A stretch of 64,000 nt of DNA from Panicum virgatum (Eukaryota > Streptophyta > Magnoliopsida > Poales > Poaceae): contig NC_053144.1 in NCBI RefSeq assembly GCF_016808335.1, positions 17,158,403 through 17,222,402 on the forward strand, given 5' to 3'. The position numbers and the translations under genes are program-made. Under the pieces are notes generated by a model that was given only the letters and a program-made list of their open reading frames with translations, searched no databases and was not told where the DNA came from. This document shows positions 1 to 16,033 of this stretch, in pieces; positions within the stretch are counted from its first letter, which is position 1, and every line of letters begins with the position of its first letter.

Positions 1-1251
1 GAAAACCTTCACCGGTTCAACCGATGTCACAGAGCCGGCAACAAAGGAGAAGCACTCACCGGTTAAACCGATGCTACGGTTTAAACAGCGTCGGTTCAAC
101 CGGCGATAGTGCGCCGGATGATCTGACAAAATCAAAACTCAGCGTCGGTGCAGTTGTCCAGAGAGGCTCCAAAACTGACTTACCAAGCACCGGTTAAACT
201 GACGCAGTCAAATCCAAAGCACCGGTGCAGTTGTCCAGAGAGACTGCAAAACGGATCAAACTGAGCACCGGTTGAACCGATGCTAAGAGACTTCTATACG
301 CCGGTGCAACGAACCAAACACCAAAACCCTAATCAGCCGAAAAACCAACTCACCGGTTGATCCGACGCAACATATCACAAGCACCGGTTTAACCGGTGAT
401 AGAAAAAAGTCTACCCATGCCCAGAAACGAATTTTTCAGCCCGCGACTTTTGACAAACTTGATGATCGAAGGGACAAATCAAGTCCAAATCTCACCAAAT
501 TTTGTAGGCATGATCACAAAGGACTTGTGAACATGTCCACAGAAGGAATTGATGAATCACTCCATGGTTTGGGAGGAATCGAGGAATTCCCGAGCAAGAA
601 CGGGGTTTTCTCAAGAACGCAAAAACATCGTTTCGAAGGGACTCGTGATTCCGCAGGCTTTAGCACTAGGCTAGATGGATTAGAATCACTTCAAAGAGTC
701 ACGTGATCATCAAGAAACAACCCCTCATCTCGTGCACAAGAATCGACACGGGAAAATCGAATTTCAACCAAACAAGGCACAAGATGTATGAAATTGACAC
801 GAATTCAAAAGCCTCGAGGGCACAAGGAGGAGAGGGCCTCCTTTCCCAATCAATTTCATACAAGAGTCTCAAAAATCCATATCCCTAAAATCCTAATCCT
901 AGAGAGGAAGGAAGGAAGAGGGAGGAGAAGGAGGAGACGCCTGGGAGAGAGGGGGCGGCTGCTTCTGGACGCCAGAGAGAGAGAAAAAGAGAGAGTGGGA
1001 GAGGGGATATTTATGCCCATTAACTCTAGAATTAAAAGACTAAACTACCCCTAGACTTAATCAGCCACTAGAAAGCCCGTAGGGACAAAACCGGAAAAAG
1101 ATACAAGAACTCATCCGACGGCCGAGGTTCTTTCTTCGAATCGAAGTCTTCTCTGCGATGCCGCCACGTAGATGAAGATCCGGTCCACGGTTTTGGAGGG
1201 TCCGCGAAACCCGGGTAGGTGGCCGGTTTTGAGAAAACCGCCAAAACTCCA
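1..1251 (-). repeat. Probable LTR-retrotransposon terminal region, minus strand, cut by window edge
   Basis: The first 410 bases hold many copies of a short motif of the form CACCGGTT-N-AACCGATG, mixed with 'gcaccggtgcagttgtcc'. Read on the minus strand, the block runs from a TATA-like stretch near 1010 (cataaatatcccc) into a CT-rich leader and then to the ACCGGTT-rich part. That order resembles an LTR promoter and leader. The outer edge may be near 1251, where the minus strand begins TGGAGTTTTGGCGG. No primer-binding site, target duplication or coding domain is visible, so the family (copia or gypsy) is not assigned. Short ORFs here are not supported as genes. Confidence 0.4.
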
Positions 1252-1869
1252 TGCGCGGGAAGATTCCCGCCTCCACGCCGTGGCCCTGGACGCCGTTCCC
1301 GCCTCGACCTTCTGACGGCCCTAGACGTCGCCCGCTGCTCGTCACCTCCTCGCCCGCAGCGAGGCCCTAGACGCCGTCGACGCCCGTTCCTCCGCCAGTC
1401 CCGAGACCGACGCCCGTGCCTCCACGACTTGGCGTCTTCAACCGCCGTCTACCAGTTTGGTTTTGTGGCGCAAACCAAGAAACCCGCCATCCGTCGGCGC
1501 TTGCGCCCTCGATCCAGGAGTGGACGCCACAGCTGCCGCCTGGCCCGAGCTCCGGTCCCGGCTGCCCTTCACCGCCGTCCACTGCACGGTCCATCGGCCA
1601 CAGCACCTCCACGGCAGCTCTCCGTCGACACTCGACGCCCGTGTACCTGCAACCAAAGACCAAGCACATGATCACACCGCACGGTTGACAATTCACTCAT
1701 CACAACCAGGAGTGAGTACTCCACATTCCTCATTTTCAGTGCAGCTTTGTTACGTCTGTCGACCGAGTTGCCTGTAGTAGCATCTTCCAAGTTCTTATAT
1801 CTGTTAGGGATGTTTTTAACATATATTTGTGCTGTCTTCTAACTTGTCAGAAAACCCGTTCTCATATAG
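1252..1869. other. GC-rich stretch of unknown origin upstream of the JMJ remnant
   Basis: This is a GC-rich segment (to about 1690) followed by AT-rich sequence ending in the acceptor 'catatag' at 1869. Several overlapping ORFs on both strands are Arg/Pro/Ser-rich and look like composition artefacts. It occupies the place where the JmjN-encoding exons of a JMJ703-type gene should lie, and none of those exons is recognisable. Confidence 0.35.
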
Positions 1870-5886
<4,017 letters not shown>

Positions 5887-6382
5887 CAAACCAAAATAGG
5901 ACATCTAATCTCTTGACTGCATAAAATTTTTGGGATGGGACCAAGCAGGTACGCTTGCTCATTCCGTTGGCCGTGTGCCCATTCTTTACATTCTTTGTGT
6001 CCATGCTCCATGACATGAGATTTTACCACACATGGTTCTTATGTGATTCGGATGATTGACACCTCACCCACTGACCATACCGTTCTGTTCTTAAATGCTG
6101 AGATATATATTCCCTGTCTCGAAACTCTTGTGGTGTCCTGGCTGTTTTTGCTGAACAATTCATTTCTAGTTCTGCTGCCGTTTTTTAAGCCAAATATTTT
6201 TACTGGTTGGCTGTGCATCAGAAATGTGCAGGACCAGTTAACATGATCAGCTGCCTTAATATGCCGAGTTTGTCAGAGTGAGAACTTCTTGTTCTCCGCT
6301 GCACAGTCTGTGTAGGCCGGCCGTGTTGGTACTAGCAATCCGCTGCTAGGCAACAGTACCTGCAGTCATGCTAGGTGCTAAC
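5887..6382. other. Intergenic, 3' flank of the JMJ remnant
   Basis: This contains the probable 3' UTR of the demethylase remnant and no other recognised gene. It ends at the 8-bp target duplication 'gtgctaac' (6375-6382) of the hAT element that follows. Confidence 0.5.
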
Positions 6383-7290
6383 CAGGGTTCACCTTTTCGT
6401 TTTTTTACCGAATCCCGCCAACTGCCGGAAACGAAATTTCGGCCGAAATTTCGCCGAAATTCGCTAATTCCGAACGGATAGAGAATTCAAATTCAAAAAA
6501 TGAAATTTCGGTGAATTCCGACCGAAATTTCGGTGATTTCGACCGAAATTCGGTGATTTCCGACCGGAAAATGATGTCAGTTGTGATTTTCCTACTGTTC
6601 CCGAGGTCAAATGAAAAACTTTTGAATACCAACTTTGTTCATTTTTTCGAGATCTACAACTTTTGTTTTAGGAACTTTTTCATTTGAGCAATGGTTTGAA
6701 AGTTAATTAATTATTTCAAAAACTACCAATTAAAAGTCTTGTCATTTCATGTGACAACTTCCATTTTCTCTCTTAGGCCTCAACTAGACTTTTATTATTC
6801 TTGTTATTGCAGATATGCCTATAAAATTTCAGATATATTGGTTGATCTAATTGAAAGTTGTTTTAAATCCGAGACAAACATGATTTGAATTAGTTATCAA
6901 TTCATGTGACAGTGTTTGAAATTTTTTTTTGGATTCAATTTGTATAGAGAATTGTTAAAGCATTCTGAAAGGTGTGCTTTCCTACTTCGTTAACTCTCAT
7001 GCCAACTCAAATTCTACCTCATTAGACTACAAATAACCTTGTTTTTTAACTAAAATACAATTTTAGCCTAGCAAATGATCTTAGATTTGAGTGTGTTCTA
7101 GTCCTATTTGCTCAGAAGAACACCTAGTTTTTTATCATATTTTTTTCCGAATTTTTTATAAATATTTTTGAATTTTTAAATTTCAAAACGGAAAATGACG
7201 AAAAGTACCGAAATTTCACTTACCGGCTACTAGCGGAAACGAAATTTTCACCAAAATTTCGGCGAAATTTCGCCGAAAAGGTAAACCCTG
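6383..7290. mobile_element. Non-autonomous hAT element, 908 bp
   Basis: Terminal inverted repeats read 'cagggttcaccttttcg' on the left and, reverse-complemented, 'cagggtttaccttttcg' on the right. The element is flanked by a perfect 8-bp duplication 'gtgctaac' at 6375-6382 and 7291-7298. Eight-base duplications and CAGGG ends are typical of hAT elements. Subterminal regions carry repeated 'cgaaatttcggtg'-like words in both orientations, likely transposase-binding sites. The AT-rich centre has no coding potential, so it depends on a transposase in trans. Confidence 0.88.
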
Positions 7291-7298
7291 GTGCTAAC

Positions 7299-9413
7299 AG
7301 GGGAACTCATAATAAGGTCGTTGGTCCCAAAGTCGTTTTGTGTCTGTGCAGTGCGGATGCAAAGTGAGATACAGCGACGTGCGTGCGTCGCTAGACGTAT
7401 CGTCGCCTAGAAGGCTCTTGTCCGATCCTATCCATCCATGGCCTCCTTCAGGGCGGGCCCTGGAAAATTAGAGGCTTCCAAGTTCCAAGAAATTTTATGC
7501 TAACAGAGTTGTCAAATCACAGGTGTAAGCAAAGCTCAAAGTGTAAACAAAGCTCAGTAGGTGTAGCTATATAGTCTAGTACATGCAGCTATGTAGTCCA
7601 GTTCGTTAATAACAATAATTTTTTCAATATTATTTTTTATTTTTATGATGAATGTGGACCTTCATTTTTTTTATTCCGCACTGGGGCAAAAAAAAAGTCA
7701 GGGTCGGTTGTAAGAGAACGGAAATGTGAACTCTCTTCCACCGGAGAAACGAGCTGAGGTGGCCACTACTAGCTCGATCTCTTGAGAGTTGAGAAGACAG
7801 ATAGTGTCCGCTCTTTTTTGAGGAAAATAACAGGTGCTCTCCCTTTGAATTATAGGAGAAAGCAATGGTAAAATTTACAGATGGTGACCCCGGCTGGGTG
7901 CCAGGGAGCTGAGGGCAACGGCGACCCAAGATAGGTAGCTGGACTCTAACAAAACAGATAGGTAGCTGGACGCTAACAAAACAGAGATGAAAAAGAAATT
8001 ATGTTACAACAGGAGTAGTTCTTTAGTCCAGTTTTTGGTTCTGGTTTAAATTTACCCATCCTTAAGCGAGACGACGTGCGCGCGTCGCTAGACGTATCGC
8101 CTAGAACGAAGCCTCGCCCGATCCATGGCCTCATCAGAGACCAGCTGAAATGTGAATCGAGAAGACAGTCTTGGTGTGTCCACTCCACCACATGAGCTGC
8201 AACAGCAAAGATAATGGTGGTAGTACCGTAGTAGTAGTCGTCGCCGTCGGTGCTCAACACAAGCCGTCACGTCAAACAGCTGTGGCTACACAGTCGATGG
8301 TGCACAAATATGCATGCATATGCACAGATGTAAAGGACGAATAACACGGCGGATGATGCGCGGCGGCGTCACCACACGAATCCGATCCGGCCGCGCCGCA
8401 CCGAAGAAGAACCTGCACGAAATCACTCAGCACTCGCGCACTCACTGTACGCACGGGCCACCAACAGTGCGCGTACATCTCTCCAGATCAGACATGGACG
8501 ATGGACTGACACGCCGCGTATATTATGGTTCCAATAAGCTCCAAACTCTCCTAGCACACACGGCTATGGGTACCTATCAGCCAACTCTCAGGCCAGAATA
8601 ATCTCTTCCAAGCTCTTCTCTCTCGATCGATCTCCTTGCCGTGGAGACACAACACAGAACGCGGCATACTTAAAGCTAAGATGATGATAAGCCAAGACAT
8701 TTTCGAGCAGAAGCAGGACGGGTGCTTGCAGAAGCTTCGGCAAGCAGCGCAGGTGCACATCACCATGTGAAATTAAAGGAGAGAAATCTGCATGCTTGCT
8801 TGCTGCTTTGTCTCCCAATGAAGCCTACTATAGCTAGCTAGTCAAAGGGCCAGGCCGGGGTACAGTGACACACCGGCACAGTACATGTACACGTCGCTCG
8901 CGTTGCTATAGGCTATAGCCGACGCTGAGCTGTGACCACCGAACGAAGCAGCATCAGGTTCGTTCCGTCTCGGCTCCGGTCGTCGTCGTCATCGTCGCGG
9001 CCGGCACGGCTGCACCATGCCGGCGTGCACCGCGGCCGTCGTCGTCAGTTCTCGATCAGTAGTGTCGTCGGCCCCCTGCTTCCGCGTTTTCCACCTCGCA
9101 TTCTGCCTCCAGCGACAGCGGTGGCATTTCCCTTTGTTCGGCTGCTGCTGCTTCGATCTGATCTGGTTCGTTCTGTACATCGGCTGGTGGGACCTCGCTC
9201 CTCCATCTGTCCCTGCTGGTGCCTGAAACTATCAGTGGGAACGGCTAGCCGCTGCTTCAATCTCCGTCCGAAGCACGCACCTCGCAATGCATCCATGCAG
9301 CGCCCGTCGATTATATATATATCCGGCCCCACGAGCTCCATGCGCTAGCTCTAACTAATAAAGGACAATGGCGGGGCATTAAATATTATTCAATCACGCG
9401 CGCGCAGTATGTA
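7299..9413. other. Intergenic region with local duplications
   Basis: No convincing gene. It contains a 27-bp tandem duplication (7930-7956 and 7957-7983, unit starting gataggtagctggac). A diverged direct repeat, about 7366-7450 and 8066-8135, shares 'gcgtcgctagacgtatcg'. ORFs at 8314-8601 and 8932-9348 lack family resemblance and reading-frame support. Confidence 0.5.
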
Positions 9414-9707
9414 GCCCCGTTTGGTAGGGCTTCGGCTCTTCCAAAAACAGCTCCGGCTCCTCAGATGGAGCGGCTTTTCTGGTGGAGTTGGAGCCGTTTT
9501 AGAAAATATTTGGCAAAACAGCTTCACTTGTTAGATTGATGTGTAAACCGCGTGAAGCCACGATTTCATGGCTTCACCTTGCCTGTGTAAGCCGCCGACG
9601 GCTTCAGAACCGGCTTCACACGTGAAGCCGGTCCTGAAACAAATGTTTGGGAGAACTTCACCTGAAGCCACTCGTGAAGCCGCCGGTGAAGCCCTCCCAA
9701 ACGGGGC
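9414..9707. mobile_element. MITE with GCCCCGTTTGG terminal inverted repeats
   Basis: The left end 'gccccgtttggtagggcttc' is matched by the reverse complement of the right end, 'gccccgtttgggagggcttc'. The interior is built of repeated 'gtgaagcc/ggcttcac' words that can fold back. A short 'gta' flanks both sides, with one extra C on the right, so the exact target duplication is uncertain. Similar ends recur at 35231-35448. Confidence 0.75.
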
Positions 9708-10370
9708 CGTAGTACTAGCTAGTAATCAACATTCTAACCGTCAGCACTCAGCAGTCAGCACGCACACGACTGCTACAATCAATTGTCAACCCTAGTAGGC
9801 CGAGAGAGACCTCCCACTCCCAGTCCGATCACCAAGGCCATCTTTGTATTGTTTATTATTATTTAGGCTTCATGATCGATCAGTAACATATAGGCACCTC
9901 AGATTTTTTTATATATATATTTTTTTTTACTACTACAAGCATATGATTTCATCTAGCAATTCGACCGGGCATTGTTCTTTATTTTTAGTTGGACGTACGT
10001 ACACGAACGCCGGGCTGCTTGTTATTAGATTTATTTACTACGGGATAATTAAACACTTGGACCGGATCCGGATGTGAATACTCCCCGCGGTGGAGGCGCG
10101 CGTACGCCGCCGTCGCCAAATTGATGGGCGTGCAGTGCGTGACACGCGCGCGCATCCGCCCCGTCCCACACGCTCGATCGCGCGCGCCATGCCCATGCCG
10201 ATCGATCGAGGCCGGCCGTCGTCTTTCATTCTCCACACGACGCCACACGATTCGTACACACGCTCGACCACTGCGTACGCCCACCGCCTCCCCCTCTCCC
10301 GGTACACACCTATCCATCTCCCTCGCCTCGCGACCTCAAAGCCTCAGTTCCTCGATCGCTAGGTCGCTCC

Positions 10371-10378
10371 CTATAAAT
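10371..10378 (+). promoter_or_regulatory. TATA box of the GDSL gene
   Basis: 'ctataaat' lies about 120 bp upstream of the ATG at 10499, in a C-rich grass-type promoter. Spacing and orientation fit the GDSL gene. Confidence 0.6.
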
Positions 10379-10498
10379 TTGGCCTCCCCGGAGCTCATAC
10401 CTTCATCATCACTACTCTTAACAACTGTCCGACCGACGATCAGCTCATCACCGCCGCTGACCACTGTGTGCGACGATCAGAGACAGTGCGAGAGAGCG

Positions 10499-11387
10499 AT
10501 GGGCGCTGCTACCGTGGCCGCCGCCTCCTCGTCTCCTCGCTCCATGGCTGCCGTTGCTGTTGCCGCCCTGTGGTTCCTGGCGGCGGCGGCGACCGCGGCG
10601 GCGGGCGTGCCGGCGATCTACGTGCTGGGCGATTCGCTCGCGGACGTCGGGAACAACAACCACCTGCCGACCATCCTCAGGGCGGACTTCCCGCACAACG
10701 GCGTCGACTTCCCGGGCGGGAAGGCCACCGGCCGCTTCAGCAACGGCAAGAACTCCGTCGACTTCCTCGGTGCGTATCTATACATTCCATTCTTCCCTCT
10801 CGCTCGATCGGCAGCAAGTACTGCTCGATCTCTTATTGCTGCCGTCTAATCGACCGATGATGTCTTAGTTCCACTGCTCATTCTCTTCATTATTATTCTC
10901 CAAGTACTAGTAGAGGCTCGTCTTCACTCGTAAGGTCTATCTGACCTCACTGTTCGTTACTGCATCTAGTACTATTCTATGGACTCGTAGCATTTCCCAG
11001 TGAAGTATATACACGTACGAGTAATTAATAGACTGTGCATTGATTTGCATTGTTTAGTCCTTGATGTGTCCTATTTGAAGCTAGCTATTAGCACGTCACA
11101 AGGTCTGCAAGTCAGTTTAAACTAAACCGTTAAACCTTGTCAAACTGCTGCACCCGAACTTACTATGTCAGCACACAGCTCGTCATGCGATGGCGATAAT
11201 AATCCAACTTATTTTCACTAAAAACTTTATTAGTATATATGAATTGGTACGTAGCAGCCTCATTTAACAGCACCGGTTGCAATGTCATGAAATTTCTAAA
11301 CATTTGAGGTATATTTCTTTTCTCCTTTTTTTGCATAAGAATATTCTGAATTTGGGGCAACGATATATTGCAAATTAATTTCTTGCA

Positions 11388-11434
<47 letters not shown>

Positions 11435-13011
11435 CAATTTTGTGTTCCCCATCTATCTGAGATATATAAGTGGCGTAGCTACAAGCTAGCCCAATGTGTA
11501 TATGAGAGATCTGGGACCAAGAGAAATCCTCACATTTCTTGCTATCTTGTTTCCTTTATTTATTTACTTTTGTGCTTGCCATGCTTTTTCCATCTGAAAT
11601 AAACAAAAGAAAAGCTGTCGCTTGGTGACCAGTCAGTCAGTCAGATAAGCCCATTTTGGCGCCATTCTGCATTTCACTTTCGTGGGTCAAATAAATTCAG
11701 AAAGGAAGACCGCCCGGCATGTGGTGTACGTTAACAAAATTCTTGCTTGCACGACCTGTCGTGCAGTGCGCGTTTGATGTCGACAACTGAATTTCCTAGT
11801 AGAATTTATTGGCATTGGTTTTTCTTATCTATGATTGAACTTAGCTGGTCTTGATTGACCGATCTTTTTCGAAAACCAGGTGCTTCCTATCTTTACCTTC
11901 ATATAATTTTTCTCGCATTCCAATTGTGACACCTTGAAATGTTGAGTACAAGCGTCTTTCAAGCATGTGTGGCAAGTCATGTTGAGATGCCTGGTTGATC
12001 AGAGCATGATGAGGCTTCATTGATCAGGAACATTTTGTAATTAAAGTCACTATCTTTGGTGTTCATGCAGCCGACAACCTTGGGCTGCCGAGCCCGCCGC
12101 CATACCTCGCCCTGTCGGGCAACGCCAACTACGCCAACGGCGTCAACTTCGCTTCCGGTGGTGCCGGCGTCCTCAACTCCACAAACAAGGTGGCCCAATC
12201 TCCAAAACATCACCATTTGAGCTCAAACGTTGATCAGCCAAAGAAGAACATACTACTTTCTACTTCGACTGAATGATACCATTCCGTGCAGGACCAATGC
12301 ATCAGCTTCGACAAGCAGTTCGACTACTTGTCGTCGGTGTCAGCGTCCCTGGCGCAGAGCCTGGGCCAGGCGCAGGCGGCAGCGCACCTGTCCAAGTCCC
12401 TCTTCGCCATCACCATCGGCAGCAACGACATCATCCACTACGCCAGGTCCAGCTCTGGCACGGCCACCGGCGGCGCCGGCGCCGACCCGTCGCAGCAGTT
12501 CGTGGACACCCTGATCCAGGCGCTCACGGGGCAGCTGCAGCGGCTCTACGACCTGGGCGCGCGCAAGCTGGTGTTCCTGGGCACGGGCCCCGTCGGCTGC
12601 TGCCCATCGCTGCGGGAGCTGAGCGCCTCCAAGGACTGCAGCGCCGTGGCCAACGGCGCCTCCGTCCAGTACAACGCCGCCGCGGCGTCGCTCCTGGCCG
12701 GCATGGCGGCGCGCCACCCGGACATGCGCTACGCGCTCTTCGACTCCTCGGCGGCGCTGCTCCAGTTCATCGACCAGCCGGCGGCGTACGGGTTCGCCGA
12801 GGCCAAGGCGGCGTGCTGCGGGCTCGGGGACATGAACGCCAAGGTCGGGTGCACGCCGCTGAGCTTCTACTGCGCCAACAGGACCAGCCACGTCTTCTGG
12901 GACTTCTACCACCCCACGGAGACCACCGCCCGGAAGCTCACCAGCACGGCGTTCGACGGGGCGGCGCCGCTCATCTTCCCCATCAACATCAGGCAGCTCA
13001 GTGCTCTGTAG
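10499..13011 (+). CDS. GDSL esterase/lipase, three exons, 369 aa
   Basis: Exons 10499-10769, 12071-12189 and 12292-13011, all with GT-AG borders. The protein begins with a hydrophobic signal peptide (AAVAVAALWFLAAAATAAAG), then block I GDSLADVGNNNH with the nucleophilic Ser, block III GSND (ITIGSNDIIHYA) with the oxyanion Gly and Asn, and block V FWDFYHPTE with the catalytic Asp and His. This is the complete SGNH-hydrolase set and the usual length for plant GDSL proteins (about 350-390 aa). It is probably a secreted carboxylic-ester hydrolase acting on cell-wall or cuticle lipids or acylated sugars; the substrate cannot be read from sequence. Intron 1 (1.3 kb) contains an (AT)21 microsatellite. 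A TATA box lies 120 bp upstream. The CDS appears intact. Confidence 0.95.
11391..11432. repeat. (AT)21 microsatellite in intron 1 of the GDSL gene
   Basis: Uninterrupted alternating AT for 42 bp. Such loci are usually length-polymorphic between individuals. Confidence 0.95.
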
Positions 13012-14311
13012 GCAACCTGCAATCAGAGATTCAGAGTCAGCCGTATAGGTGTTGTGTACAGACTATATTGTGGTGACAGAAGAAACCAAAGGATATATAC
13101 GTATATAGCCAACATAGAAACTTGGTTGTGCATGTACTAGGATTTAGCTGAAGTATATATAGTTCATCATCAAAGAAAGAAGCAAAGTATGATTTACAGT
13201 CAATTATACGCACTACAGTTATTTGACAAAAAAAACCATCATGGGCACAACGTTTCTGTTAGTAGTAAATTGTATTGTACTCTTGCTCTTGAAGCGACTA
13301 AAAAACTAAAGAAACTTCACCTAATCTAACTGGCAATCTGTCCTGTATTTCACACCCTGGCTGTTTTTTTTTTGGCGACGATGTTCACATTTCACAACAC
13401 ATTGGAAAGAGCTGGATCAAAGCCCATCTTGGATTTTGTCCACTTAGAATAAAGCCCAAACAAATCCAGCCCATTCCCTAATCTCTCAGTATATGCGTGA
13501 TGCATCTGCTCAGGTGGTCTGCACCACTGCCGAGTGGCTCCTCCCTCTCGTCCACTGCCTGACCACTACTCACCAGGTGCACCGTGCACGGTGCCTTCAC
13601 CTCCGCCGGCGCCGGATCCCTTTGACCTCAATGCACGCTACCTCCTCCGCTGACACCAGCTTCCGCCATTGGCCGGGTACTGCCGTCGCTGTAGGTTAAG
13701 GTACTGACTAATCTTATTACAATTGCAATGAAGTAATTGCGATTCAAAATCCAGCAAATTTCAACTGATATGCAATGCAGCTGCAACAGAAATTACTGCA
13801 AAACTCAAATGAATGACAATTAGTGCGAAACTCAAATGAATGACCAAATTGGACTTTTCAATATGCTGATCGCTTCGTAGATGGATCTGCTGACCCAGGA
13901 GGAAAATTCCGGTCAGGCAAAAGCATCAACTCCCAACGGCAACATGGAAGAAGTTTCAATGCTAAATGTGTGAAATGACATTGTCTAACTTTGCAAACGA
14001 ATGTAACTGAAATTCAATAAGATCCGTCTTGGCTCGATAGTATCAGGAATAATGGCAAAAAATTTGAAGCGCACATAGAGGACTAGATCCTGACCACCCA
14101 CTAACTACCATTCCACTCTAATGGTCCTTCTAATACTTGCCTTTAGTTTTTTTTAAAGTTCACAGAAATGTCTCCCAGAAAAAAAGAACTGTAGTTTCCC
14201 ATATGAGATATAGTGTTGTAATCCATATAGAAGCTTCCTAGCACTAGTCATATGTATCTGACAACAAACTTGAGAGAGGTATTTACCAGTTGCCATCTTG
14301 CCTGTGATCAT
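13012..14311. other. Intergenic between GDSL and PPR genes
   Basis: This holds the convergent 3' flanks of the GDSL (+) and PPR (-) genes. The small ORF at 13493-13699 has no recognisable features. No repeat with clear borders was seen. Confidence 0.5.
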
Positions 14312-16033
14312 TTATCTCTTTCCTTGACCCTTATGGGCAGGGTATAGTTCCTTTCCAGGTCCCAACATTCCATCAAGAAGAAATTCCAGATTAAACATCT
14401 TTGTATACTGACGAAAACCAAACCTACAAAATGATCTAATTGTACCCTCAAATATCATGTGATCATGGACAAAACCTCGTCTTTCAATTTCCTCGAATAT
14501 ATCAAGTATGTTCAAGATTCTTTCCTTGCGACCAAGCCTATTTAAAAGGGCAGTAAGAAGATCCTTTGACAGTCTATTCTTGAGAGATTCTTTAAAACAA
14601 TCAGTAGCCTTATCAAATTCTCCTTGTCGGCAAAATCCATCAACCATTATGGTATAGGTGACTTCATCCGGAGCAATATTGGCTACTTCTGTCATGTACT
14701 CAATCATGTTCTCTGCATCACTAGCCTTCCCATGGTAGTAAGACCAATGGATAAGTGTATTGTATGTCACAACATTTGCAGGAAACCCATGATTGAAAAC
14801 CAGATTCTTTACTACAGAAAGCTTCCCCCTGGTGCAAAGACTATTAATGAAAATGTTGAACGTACGCGTGTTTGGGATGATGTCTTTCTTGATCATGTAC
14901 GCCAAGAGCTCCAGAAGAGCCAACCATCTGCCTGTGTCACATAGTCTGCTCATCAGAGTGTTGTATGCAACAACAGCAGCACACCAATCTAACTCTGTGC
15001 TCCTCTCTAATAAGGGAATGACTTGTGAAAACTTCGAGTTCCAACAACAGCAGTTTATGACAATGCTCAAAGTAAAAGCTGTGAGTTTCAAACCTTCACA
15101 TTGCATTTCCTCAACCAGCCGAAGTGCCTTCTCACCCATGCCTTTCTTGCTGAGAGCATCCATATATGTATTATAGGTCACTGAACTGGGCTTGAGGCCC
15201 TTAGTTTTAATCTCAACCAAAACCTGCTCGACCTCATCGAATCTGCCATCGTCACACAATGCCTTGATCAGAATATTGTAAGTGACAGAATTGGGTGGGC
15301 AACCGGCACCCTCCATAAAGTCCATGAGCTTCCTAGCCTCCTCAATATGGCCATCGCGGCAATAACCCTGCAAGATGGGCGTGTAGGTGTGCACCATCGG
15401 GCGGCACCCCTCCTGCAGCATCCAGTCGAGCATGCCCCACGCCTCGTCGAGCCTCCCCGCGCGGCACAGCCCGGTGACGAGCGTGGAGTAGGTGCCGACG
15501 TCGGGGGCCACCCCGTGGCCCCGCATCCCGCGGATCTCGTCGTAGGCGAGGTGGAACTCGGCGGTCCGCCACGCGTAGAGCTTGACGAGGATGTTGAAGG
15601 ACGACGCGGTGGGCGCCACCCCGGCCGCGAGCATTCCGTCGAACACCCCGCGGGCCTCCGCCGCGCGGCCGTCCTCCGCGAGCGCGTTGAGGAGCGTGTT
15701 GTAGCAGAGGACGCCCGGCGCCGCGCCGGCGGCCGAGGCGGAGCGCCCGAGCTCGGCGAAGAGGTCGGCCACCTGCGCGACGTCCCCCGCGCGTGCCAGC
15801 GCCTTCATTGCCATGTTGCAGTCGCGCTCCAGGTCCAGCCACCGACGCGCCGGCTGCTGCTGCGGCTGCGGCGGCTGCGGAGGCGGGGGCGGGGAGGCTG
15901 CCTCCGGCTCCAGCGCGGGCGAGGGCGGAAGGATCCTAGCTTCGTCGGCGTCGTCGGAGTCGTCGGAGGAAGACGAGGAGGGGGAGGGCAGGGCGAGGTG
16001 GGCGGCGGCGAAGGCGGCGGCGGAGGAAGCCAT
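14312..16033 (-). CDS. P-class pentatricopeptide repeat protein, 573 aa
   Basis: Intronless. The ORF is open upstream to a GTG at 16096, but an in-frame TAG lies above that and no upstream ATG is in frame, so ATG 16033 (MASSAAAFAAAH) is the best start. A low-complexity Ser/Asp/Pro region (residues about 15-70) precedes about eleven 35-residue PPR motifs, for example VLCYNTLLNALAEDGRAAEA, VTYNILIKALCDDGRFDEVE and VTYTIMVDGFCRQGEFDKA. No E/DYW tail is present, so it is P-class. Members bind organellar RNA sequence-specifically and act in processing, stabilisation, splicing or translation. The Ala/Ser/Arg-rich N-terminus fits a plastid or mitochondrial transit peptide, but the target RNA cannot be told. 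The gene looks intact. Confidence 0.93.
   Translation of the reverse strand: MASSAAAFAAAHLALPSPSSSSSDDSDDADEARILPPSPALEPEAASPPPPPQPPQPQQQPARRWLDLERDCNMAMKALARAGDVAQVADLFAELGRSASAAGAAPGVLCYNTLLNALAEDGRAAEARGVFDGMLAAGVAPTASSFNILVKLYAWRTAEFHLAYDEIRGMRGHGVAPDVGTYSTLVTGLCRAGRLDEAWGMLDWMLQEGCRPMVHTYTPILQGYCRDGHIEEARKLMDFMEGAGCPPNSVTYNILIKALCDDGRFDEVEQVLVEIKTKGLKPSSVTYNTYMDALSKKGMGEKALRLVEEMQCEGLKLTAFTLSIVINCCCWNSKFSQVIPLLERSTELDWCAAVVAYNTLMSRLCDTGRWLALLELLAYMIKKDIIPNTRTFNIFINSLCTRGKLSVVKNLVFNHGFPANVVTYNTLIHWSYYHGKASDAENMIEYMTEVANIAPDEVTYTIMVDGFCRQGEFDKATDCFKESLKNRLSKDLLTALLNRLGRKERILNILDIFEEIERRGFVHDHMIFEGTIRSFCRFGFRQYTKMFNLEFLLDGMLGPGKELYPAHKGQGKR

Noticed and set aside
703..1790. Several overlapping ORFs on both strands of the left GC-rich region
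   Set aside because: They are Arg/Pro/Ser-rich, overlap in many frames, lack domains, and lie in LTR-like or GC-rich DNA.
8932..9348. 138-codon ORF on the plus strand
   Set aside because: It starts at GTG, is rich in Arg and Ser, has no recognisable motif and overlaps an equally long minus-strand ORF.
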